64,000 nucleotides of DNA from Bacilli bacterium (GTDB lineage: Bacteria; Bacillota_I; Bacilli_A; RFN20; CAG-826): contig JAFUHI010000001.1 of assembly GCA_017468925.1 (NCBI GenBank), positions 104,172-168,171 on the forward strand, given 5' to 3'. The number at the start of each line of letters is the position of its first letter. The first letter of the stretch is position 1. Under the pieces are notes generated by a model, which was given only the letters and a program-made list of their open reading frames with translations, was not told the origin of the DNA and ran no database searches. A program made the translations under genes and the position numbers. Shown here one piece after another: positions 26,384 through 33,150 of the stretch.

Positions 26384-27685
26384 TTAATCCTCATCCGCAG
26401 CGACTAATATATTTAAGTTATTTTTTATTGCGTATTGTGAAAGTTCTATCAGCGCATTTAGAAGTGTCGATGCTTCGCCTTCTAAATTGCGATTATTTTT
26501 ATACCAAAGAAGATCGTCTAAAAATTCTTTTTTATCTTCAACTTTGTAAAAATTGTCTAGTCCGTGGCTAAAACTGCCGAAATCGATATCGCAATATAAT
26601 TTTGTTAAACCAACCAGATTATTATCCACTTGATGTGGTTTATCTATAATATCATCAACATAACATAAACACGTTCTGATGTAGTAATAACAATTGCTTT
26701 CGTTATCTTCCGCAGCAAAGAAATATCCTGGTTCGCCCTCAAAACCTTTATATAAATCTAATAATTTGGTATTCAAGAATAATTTTGAATCTATGATTCT
26801 ATTAAGCACATTAATGGCGTCTTCATACTCAACATTTTTTGTCAGTAATAGTTTTGTGACATTTTCATAATCCGATTTGAAATAGCTCGATTCTATAATT
26901 TTCTTTAATGTTTCGTTAATATCGTATCCTTCTTTGGCGGATATACACCTGTCGTTACGTGTTCTATCTTTTCTAACAGATTTAATTAGCTCTTTTAAAT
27001 TCGAATCATTTAAATCGATGATGCTAGTAATTTTGAATAAATCATATATATGACGAGAATTTCTTTCGCTTTCTTTTCTCTCGAAATAATCACAAATTGC
27101 AAACACTTTATCCACGAATGTTCTTTCCAATTTTTGGACGCTTATGCTAAATGGCAATAGATTAAATTCTTTTGCAGCGTCCTCATTGCCGTTTTCGATT
27201 AGCCAATCGCCTATGATTGAGTTTACCGGCCTAACTTCCTCTGGATAAGCTTTTTGATAGAAAGCCATTTCGACTTGCACGAATGGTTTGACAGAAGAAG
27301 AGGAAAACGAAATTGGATATTCAATGTAATAGCGATTGAAACTTCCGTGCGAGTGCTTTATAACTTCATCCCTGTTGAGAATTTTAAAGCCGAGCCTGTC
27401 GCACACCTCAATGACCGTTTTATTTGCTTTGGTGTTGTGGCTTCTTCCAAAATGTTCGTTATTTAAACTTAGATCGATATCTTCGGAAAAACGATCGATT
27501 GCCTTATAAGCGTGGCTGCAGCACGTTCCGCCTTTGAATAACAACCCAGGTATCGCTTTATTCAATTCAGATAGAATGAGCATTACGAAATAATCTTTCT
27601 CGATTAAAGCCTCGTTTATCTTATACGACCTCGAGGTTTCAACAATAGCATCCATGAAAGCCTCTTTATTTTTATATAATTCCAT
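26384..27685 (-). CDS. AbiEii-family nucleotidyltransferase toxin
   Basis: The 433-residue protein carries the AbiEii/AbiGii signature FKGGTCCSHAY...RFSEDIDLSL around residues 50-73, i.e. the GG-T/S and DxD metal motif of the nucleotidyltransferase fold, plus the basic segment KLERTFVDKVFAICDY near residue 190. In known systems such toxins transfer nucleotides to tRNA and stop growth. Residues from about 300 to 433 form an acidic extension beyond the usual ~300-residue toxin. The first 14 bases overlap the antitoxin gene upstream. It is probably the toxin of a type IV toxin-antitoxin or abortive-infection pair. Confidence 0.88.
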   Translation of the reverse strand: MELYKNKEAFMDAIVETSRSYKINEALIEKDYFVMLILSELNKAIPGLLFKGGTCCSHAYKAIDRFSEDIDLSLNNEHFGRSHNTKANKTVIEVCDRLGFKILNRDEVIKHSHGSFNRYYIEYPISFSSSSVKPFVQVEMAFYQKAYPEEVRPVNSIIGDWLIENGNEDAAKEFNLLPFSISVQKLERTFVDKVFAICDYFERKESERNSRHIYDLFKITSIIDLNDSNLKELIKSVRKDRTRNDRCISAKEGYDINETLKKIIESSYFKSDYENVTKLLLTKNVEYEDAINVLNRIIDSKLFLNTKLLDLYKGFEGEPGYFFAAEDNESNCYYYIRTCLCYVDDIIDKPHQVDNNLVGLTKLYCDIDFGSFSHGLDNFYKVEDKKEFLDDLLWYKNNRNLEGEASTLLNALIELSQYAIKNNLNILVAADED

Positions 27686-28295
27686 TTAAAACCTCACTTT
27701 CCACAAGATTCTTTAACGCTTGCGCCGGAAATCTCGTTGCTAATTTGATTAATGTTTTTGGGTCAATATTGTTGTCTTTTATGTATTGAATGATTCTTCT
27801 CTTAGCAAAATCATTCAATTGAGGATTGATGCCAAGATCTAAAAATAGCTGGATTATCGTGTAGTATCTGTAATTTTCTTTTGTTATCTCAAATCTAGAT
27901 TTTCTTACAATAAATTTTATCCCATCGATGCTTACGACTCTTTTTCTTGTGGCCTCATTATTGGTGACTATCTCTAATACATTAGGAACTTGAGAAGTGA
28001 TGCCGAATTGATTTAGTAACGCTAAACCGGAATAAACACCATACACTGTTTCACCATTGGTAACATATTTATTGTTGGCAACCATCGAAGAAGTCATGGT
28101 TGCTTTTCCAAAAAAAGTTTTCTTCGGAAGGCAATATACACCTCTGGAGAATTTAATAATGTCTCCTTTTTCTTCGGCTTGTTTCAAGAGTCTGAAAATA
28201 TATGCTTTGGTGAATTCCGGAAATAAAGAAATGATGTCTTCTGTATAGACAGGTCCGCCTGGTTTAAAGTTTTCTTTGACTCTAGAAACAAACAT
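27672..28295 (-). CDS. AbiEi-family antitoxin / transcriptional regulator
   Basis: The 207-residue protein starts with a winged helix-turn-helix (about 15-60) ending in the family motif KFSRGVYCLPKK and continues with the AbiEi C-terminal domain (VYGVYSGLALLNQFGIT...). Related proteins repress their own operon by binding inverted repeats and antagonise the AbiEii toxin. The ATG at 28295 follows GGAAGGAA. It overlaps the toxin gene by 14 bases, the normal antitoxin-first order. A GTATA...TATAC dyad lies in its promoter region. Confidence 0.87.
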   Translation of the reverse strand: MFVSRVKENFKPGGPVYTEDIISLFPEFTKAYIFRLLKQAEEKGDIIKFSRGVYCLPKKTFFGKATMTSSMVANNKYVTNGETVYGVYSGLALLNQFGITSQVPNVLEIVTNNEATRKRVVSIDGIKFIVRKSRFEITKENYRYYTIIQLFLDLGINPQLNDFAKRRIIQYIKDNNIDPKTLIKLATRFPAQALKNLVESEVLNGII

Positions 28296-28317
28296 ATATA
28301 TGTTCCTTCCGTCAATA

Positions 28318-28333
28318 GTATACTAATTTATAC
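28318..28333 (-). promoter_or_regulatory. dyad in the abiE promoter, candidate AbiEi operator
   Basis: GTATA (28318-28322) and TATAC (28329-28333) form an inverted repeat with a 6-base spacer. On the minus strand the same bases include TATACT, a -10-like box about 25 bases before the antitoxin start. An operator overlapping the -10 suits autorepression. Confidence 0.45.
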
Positions 28334-28394
28334 AATCAAAATCAAAACAAATTAATTGAATAAAGATTGGCTTGTTTAAGGCCAGAACTTCTCA

Positions 28395-28518
28395 ATAAGA
28401 AAAAAATTTACCTTTATCTAATAATATTAACTTATAAATATATCTATAGATATTCCCGGTATTAATATTATTAATAAAGGTAACTTTAGTGGGTCTATTG
28501 ACTCATCTTTTTTCTTAT
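28395..28518. repeat. AT-rich nested inverted repeat (MITE-like or large hairpin)
   Basis: Inner arms at 28408-28430 and 28462-28483 match over 22 bases apart from one extra C in the left arm (TTACCTTTAT... / ...ATAAAGGTAA). The 31-base loop contains the perfect palindrome ATATCTATAGATAT. Outer arms ATAAGAAAAAA (28395-28405) and TTTTTTCTTAT (28508-28518) are also complementary. The whole 124-bp structure lies between divergently oriented genes. It may be a miniature transposable element, a terminator or a structured RNA. Confidence 0.7.
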
Positions 28519-28615
28519 GGAAATATGGTTATCGAAGGTCTATAAAAAATGAAATTATAAGCGAAAAGAATTGTTGGAAGTAAACGGAATAGAAGAAAAG
28601 GAGGGCGATTAGACA

Positions 28616-29251
28616 ATGAACAAAAAAGAAACCATTATAAAAATAAACGGAGAGCATAATTTCTTCTTGTTTCAAGATATTGTTTATTATTTCGGATTGA
28701 CGCTCAAATTTGAATGGCGTTTTCCAATTGTTAGCAAATATAAAGATAAGGAAAAGAGAAGCAAATGTGCTTCAGAATTCATTTATGACTCTTGGTATGA
28801 CTTATTCATTGAAAAACTAATGACGTGTCCGCGCACAGATTACTGCCGAAAGCTTATTGATGGATTTAAAGATTGGATGATCACCACTAATATTGCTATT
28901 ACTACCGCACAAGTCGGAAGAAAAGAAGAAGGCATTCCGAGTTGGGAACTAGACTCGTTAACAAAAAATAAGCCATCCTTTCTTATTGAACACAGTGATG
29001 ATTTTGAAATATACACAGTCCATTTTAATGAAGAAATTGAAGTGTTATTTAACGAAGCTATTTACTTTTATCACACCATTGAAAATAGTTTTAACCCCAA
29101 CTCTTTTTTAGCTTTATTAAGACGGTATTTCATCATCGAAGAAGAATATCTATCTAAAGAGATATCGGTTATTTGTGAAAGTTTTGAAGGCAAAAAAGAA
29201 TTCTTTATGGGAAAAGCGATATATGAAATAGTGGAGGATAACAGACAATGA
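28616..29251 (+). CDS. hypothetical protein paired with a metallophosphoesterase
   Basis: I do not recognise this 211-residue protein. It is soluble, rich in aromatic and charged residues (FEWRFPIV, WYDLFIEKL), with no signal peptide or membrane segment and no clear catalytic motif. The start has AAAGGAGGG about 10 bases upstream. Its last 4 bases overlap the ATG of the metallophosphoesterase gene (ATGA), and a GGAGG in its tail serves that gene, so the two are coupled and likely act together. The defence-rich surroundings suggest, but do not prove, a defence role. Confidence 0.7.
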   Translation: MNKKETIIKINGEHNFFLFQDIVYYFGLTLKFEWRFPIVSKYKDKEKRSKCASEFIYDSWYDLFIEKLMTCPRTDYCRKLIDGFKDWMITTNIAITTAQVGRKEEGIPSWELDSLTKNKPSFLIEHSDDFEIYTVHFNEEIEVLFNEAIYFYHTIENSFNPNSFLALLRRYFIIEEEYLSKEISVICESFEGKKEFFMGKAIYEIVEDNRQ

Positions 29252-30648
29252 TTTATATAACTGGTGATACACACGGAAATATTGATTTCGCAAAACTAAA
29301 GAAATATTTTTCAAATAGGTACGTTACTAAAAAAGATTACCTGATTATTTTAGGTGACGCTGGGATGGTGTGGAGTGAAGAAGATTGTTATATTTGGGAT
29401 TATGCCATGCTTGGTTTAACCGTGTTATTTATCGATGGAAATCATGAAAATTTTGAATTGCTAAATAAATTTCCGATTGTGACTTATAAAGGGGCGAAAT
29501 GTCATAGGCTATATCACAATATTTACCACATCATGCGTGGCGAAATAATAAATATCAATGGCCTATCGTTCTTTTGCATGGGCGGCGCAACTTCGATTGA
29601 TAAAGCCCAAAGACTAAATCGCATTTCTTGGTGGGAAGAAGAGAATATATCAAATAAAGACATTCTTAACGGCTTAAACAACCTCGATAAATATAATTAT
29701 CGTGTTGATTACGTCTTAAGCCATGCCGCGCCTTCTTTTGTGGTAAGAAAGATGTTTAATTATCAAATGGATGGCAACACAGAGATATTGGCGAGATTCC
29801 AGTCTCAAATTGAATTTAAATATTGGTATTTTGGCCATTATCACGAAAACAAGAAATGGAGTAAATATCGCTGTTTCTATGGTGATATTTTAGAAATACC
29901 TGCGATAGATAAAGGGAAAAAGAAAATCAATTTCCCATATTTATATTCGGATGATGATGGATATTTGCACAATAGAAAAACACTTCGACGATTAAACGCC
30001 AAAGTGGAAGATTTGCCTGAATGGTATTATGAGGGCTATAAAGGTTATTATTATTCTTTAAAAGACGTTAGCGATGTCGCTTTCCGTCGCTCATTGACGG
30101 ACAATCATTTAAATAAAGATGCAGTGGTTTATCTTCATTATCATGGCAAATTAAAAAAGAATAGATTTTACGAGCCACTAGAAAATGAAAGATGGGAAAA
30201 ATGGGATGCCTCTACTTGGAGAGATTCTTGCAAAGATGTTTGCTTAGGCATTGAAAAATATTCCCCTCACCTTAATCTAGACAAACTAAAAGCGGCAATT
30301 AATCTTAATTACGATCACTACAATCAGTGTCATGAATTAATCGATTTTTCTTCCTATGATATTGTCGAAAGGCCTTTTGATGATGTATTTACACCTCATT
30401 ATGTTGACAAATATTCACTAGAAAAAGCGAAATACGTAGTCACTCGTGGAGATAGAGTTCTTTCTGAGTTTTTGAAATTTGAATACGCGATGAAGTACGT
30501 ATCTCTTTATATGTCTAATAAATTAAATATAAAAGTATGGACAGAAACCATCGGTGATGAGAAAACCCCATTTATCAGAGCGTTCGATACGGGCCATGAC
30601 ACTTCTGATTGGGTATATATCAAGGAAATAAAATATGACGAGAATTGA
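29248..30648 (+). CDS. calcineurin-like metallophosphoesterase with long C-terminal domain
   Basis: The 466-residue protein has a full metallophosphoesterase core in the first ~210 residues: GDTHGN at 6-11, GDAGMVW near 37, GNHENF near 68, LSHAAP near 162 and GHYHEN near 196. These supply the dinuclear metal ligands. The second motif is GDAG rather than the commoner GDxxD. The remaining ~250 residues are unrecognised and rich in Tyr, Asp and Lys. It is translationally coupled to the preceding unknown gene. The phosphoester substrate (protein, nucleotide or nucleic acid) is not indicated. Confidence 0.85.
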   Translation: MIYITGDTHGNIDFAKLKKYFSNRYVTKKDYLIILGDAGMVWSEEDCYIWDYAMLGLTVLFIDGNHENFELLNKFPIVTYKGAKCHRLYHNIYHIMRGEIININGLSFFCMGGATSIDKAQRLNRISWWEEENISNKDILNGLNNLDKYNYRVDYVLSHAAPSFVVRKMFNYQMDGNTEILARFQSQIEFKYWYFGHYHENKKWSKYRCFYGDILEIPAIDKGKKKINFPYLYSDDDGYLHNRKTLRRLNAKVEDLPEWYYEGYKGYYYSLKDVSDVAFRRSLTDNHLNKDAVVYLHYHGKLKKNRFYEPLENERWEKWDASTWRDSCKDVCLGIEKYSPHLNLDKLKAAINLNYDHYNQCHELIDFSSYDIVERPFDDVFTPHYVDKYSLEKAKYVVTRGDRVLSEFLKFEYAMKYVSLYMSNKLNIKVWTETIGDEKTPFIRAFDTGHDTSDWVYIKEIKYDEN

Positions 30649-30700
30649 TTTATTACCCACAATGTAGTAAAATTGAATAATAAAAATATGGGTGATAAAT

Positions 30701-32107
30701 ATGAGCAAATTGAATGATTTAATTAAAGAATGCTTAGGCTATGAAGATGAACTTGAATGGGTAGAATTCAAGGCGAATATTTTTAATATTGATGAAGTTG
30801 GCGAATATATTTCCGCATTGTCCAATAGCGCTGCTATTTTAGGAAAGCCAAACGCCTATATGATTTGGGGAATAGAAAATGATACTCACAAAATTATCGG
30901 CACAAACATTAATTACAACAAAGAGATTAACAATGAACCCATTCAACATTATTTGGCAAGAAAATTATCACCAAGCCTCGCTTTCTATTTTGATGAAACA
31001 AAATATGAAGATAAAAGAGTAGTGGTGTTGACTATTCCTGCTGCCAAAATCGTCCCTACCGATTATCAAGGTGTTAGATATATTAGAATCGGCTCAAGCA
31101 AAGAGAATCTAAAAAAATATCCAGAAAGAGAAGCTTTTTTGTTCTCAATTTTAACATTCGGTTTGCCAACCATTAATAATAAAGCTTCCGAATACCAAGA
31201 TTTAACTTTTAATCAACTGTTTACATATTATTCATCTAAAGGAATTGAATTGAACAAGAACAATTTCAAAACAAATCTCCACTTGCTTACTGACGATGGC
31301 AAATACAACATTATGGCGCAGCTTCTATCGGATAATTCTCATGTGCCAATTAGGGTGGCTATTTTCGATGGCAAAACCAAAGCCAGCAAAATGTATTCGG
31401 TTAAAGAATTCGGTTATAAATGTCTGTTGAATTCTTTATATGAAGTTCTAAATTACGGGGAAATATTGAATATCCCTCAGGCCGACGAAGAAGGTCGAAT
31501 CATGGAAAGAAAAGAGGTCATGCTCTTTAATTATGATGCCTATAGAGAAGCCGTCATTAATGCGTTCGTCCACAATAAATGGGTTGATTTAAACGAACCA
31601 ATGATCACCGTTTATAACGATAGGATAGAAATACTATCAAGAGGCGAATTAGCCCCTCTTCAAACTTTAAATGGGTTCTACAAAGGGCATTCAATTCCTG
31701 TTAATGAAAAATTGTCAGAAATGTTCTTGCAACTTCATATCAGTGAGAAAACTGGAAGAGGCATTCCAACTATTATATCGATATATGGTGCTGACGTAAT
31801 CGACATTTCGGATGGAACGATTGTTGTAACAATCCCATTCAATAGAATCAACCAGGTGGGTGATAAAGTGGGTAATAAAGTGGGTAATAAAGTGGGTAAT
31901 AAAGTGGGTAATAAATCACTTAATAATTCTGAAATTAAAGTGTTGGCAGAAATTAGAAATAACCCAAATATCACTAAAGCCGAATTGATAATCAAATGCG
32001 ATTTGGGAAAAACTTCAGTTGATAATATCATCTCATTTTTAAAGAAACATGGGTTTATCGAAAGGGTCGGTTCTAAAAAGACAGGTTATTGGAAAGTTAA
32101 TCAATAA
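30701..32107 (+). CDS. AlbA_2 (Schlafen-like) ATP-binding transcriptional regulator with VGNK repeat
   Basis: The 468-residue protein belongs to the COG2865-type family. The N-terminal AlbA_2/SLFN domain spans about 5-130 (LEWVEFKAN...YMIWGIEND...YIRIGSSKE), followed by an HATPase_c_4-like segment (about 280-380, REAVINAFVHNKW, ISEKTGRGIPTI) and a C-terminal winged helix-turn-helix (about 410-468). Between them lies a linker of VG(D/N)K units encoded by a perfect 12-bp tandem repeat. The ATG at 30701 was chosen over a GTG at 30692 because GGTGA sits 6 bases before it. Such proteins occur in defence islands; the role is unproven. Confidence 0.82.
   Translation: MSKLNDLIKECLGYEDELEWVEFKANIFNIDEVGEYISALSNSAAILGKPNAYMIWGIENDTHKIIGTNINYNKEINNEPIQHYLARKLSPSLAFYFDETKYEDKRVVVLTIPAAKIVPTDYQGVRYIRIGSSKENLKKYPEREAFLFSILTFGLPTINNKASEYQDLTFNQLFTYYSSKGIELNKNNFKTNLHLLTDDGKYNIMAQLLSDNSHVPIRVAIFDGKTKASKMYSVKEFGYKCLLNSLYEVLNYGEILNIPQADEEGRIMERKEVMLFNYDAYREAVINAFVHNKWVDLNEPMITVYNDRIEILSRGELAPLQTLNGFYKGHSIPVNEKLSEMFLQLHISEKTGRGIPTIISIYGADVIDISDGTIVVTIPFNRINQVGDKVGNKVGNKVGNKVGNKSLNNSEIKVLAEIRNNPNITKAELIIKCDLGKTSVDNIISFLKKHGFIERVGSKKTGYWKVNQ
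31856..31915 (+). repeat. five tandem 12-bp units encoding VG(D/N)K
   Basis: Five contiguous copies of GTGGGTAATAAA (first copy GTGGGTGATAAA) run from 31856 to 31915 inside the AlbA_2 regulator gene. Being 12 bp, copy-number changes preserve the frame and would lengthen or shorten the linker between the ATPase-like domain and the winged helix. Confidence 0.95.
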
Positions 32108-32230
32108 ACAGATTGAAGCCATGATAGTTTTGCGACGTCTTGTCTTGAGACGAAAAGACATTTATCATTTTATTTAGCAAAGATGAAGCAGATTGGATTT
32201 TTCGCGAAATGAAACAAAAGATGAAAATGG

Positions 32231-32258
32231 CACTCTCTTCTCTCTCTCACTCTCTCTA
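32231..32258 (+). repeat. CT-rich dinucleotide tract
   Basis: A 28-base tract of almost pure C and T (repeated CTCT) lies in the gap between the AlbA_2 regulator and the Xre gene. It is unlike the surrounding AT-rich sequence and encodes nothing. Confidence 0.7.
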
Positions 32259-32300
32259 ATCCCTTTATTAAAAATAAAAGAACCATCAGTTCTATTTTTC

Positions 32301-32320
32301 GGCGAGTCAATTCGCCTTTT
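32301..32320 (+). terminator. probable rho-independent terminator
   Basis: GGCGA (32301-32305) and TCGCC (32312-32316) form a short stem followed by TTTT. A second small stem, AGAAC...GTTCT followed by ATTTTT, lies just before it. Together they probably end transcription before the Xre gene. Confidence 0.5.
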
Positions 32321-32347
32321 CAGTTATTTCAATATTTCGCCGAAAAG

Positions 32348-32377
32348 GTGAGTATTTTTGTTGAAAGAGGTACTCAC
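32348..32377 (+). promoter_or_regulatory. inverted repeat enclosing the Xre gene's ribosome binding site
   Basis: GTGAGTA (32348-32354) and TACTCAC (32371-32377) are perfect 7-bp arms with a 16-base loop that contains the Shine-Dalgarno AAAGAGG. The right arm ends 2 bases before the ATG at 32380. It could be a DNA operator for the Xre protein or an RNA hairpin controlling translation. Confidence 0.6.
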
Positions 32378-32379
32378 TT

Positions 32380-33138
32380 ATGACGCTTGGGCAAAAAATT
32401 AGAAAATTAAGAGAAGAAAAAGGTCTCACCCAAAAAGATTTGGCCGAAAAGATGAATGTGACTTTCCAAACGGTCAGCAAATGGGAGATGGACAAAAACG
32501 AACCGGATATCGCCACCCTAAAAGAACTATCCAGGATCTTTGAAACGACAGTTGATTGTCTAATAGATGAGAAAGAAGAGGTGCGCGATACGCATGTGGT
32601 GGCTATACCTGAGGAAGATGAAAACGAAATAGTAGAACCTAAAACCAAAAAGGTATCACACGATAAATATGAATCCGTTTCTAAAGAAAGAAGCGAGACT
32701 GAAGTCCACGGCAAGAAAATAACATTTGGTTGGGGAATCGCCGCAGGCTCTGTGGCTTTGATTGTCTCAATGCTTATATTTTTCTTAGTGCCTGAATGCA
32801 AAGAGAATATAGCCCCAGGATTATCTATTCTTTATTCGTTATTAATCTCTTACGGGATGTTTGCCTTGCTATATTGCATTCTCTCGGGCTCATATATATG
32901 CGATGTATTCACTTGGACTGCGACTAGGACCATAAAATTCCCTATCCTCATTTTCAGCTGGAGTCTCGATGGTTTTATGTGGCTTATCGCAATGAAGATA
33001 TTATTCGCCATATTAGGATTTTTGATTGGCGCGTTTTTGTTTTTGTTCGGGTTGGGTTTATCAATGCTTCTAAGCGCATTCTCATTCCCATTTATTCTTA
33101 TGCACAACATCCGCACCGGATATGAAGATGCTTTCTAA
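32380..33138 (+). CDS. Xre-family regulator with C-terminal membrane domain
   Basis: The first ~65 residues are a Cro/C1-type helix-turn-helix (LGQKIRKLREEKGLTQKDLAEKM...VSKWEMDKNEPD). A charged linker to about residue 118 follows, then four or five hydrophobic segments up to residue 245. A DNA-binding head tied to a membrane tail suggests a regulator that senses envelope or membrane state. It precedes, by 12 bases and a strong AAGGAGG, a row of lipoprotein and membrane genes on the same strand, its most likely targets. Confidence 0.82.
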   Translation: MTLGQKIRKLREEKGLTQKDLAEKMNVTFQTVSKWEMDKNEPDIATLKELSRIFETTVDCLIDEKEEVRDTHVVAIPEEDENEIVEPKTKKVSHDKYESVSKERSETEVHGKKITFGWGIAAGSVALIVSMLIFFLVPECKENIAPGLSILYSLLISYGMFALLYCILSGSYICDVFTWTATRTIKFPILIFSWSLDGFMWLIAMKILFAILGFLIGAFLFLFGLGLSMLLSAFSFPFILMHNIRTGYEDAF

Positions 33139-33150
33139 GGAGGAAATATT

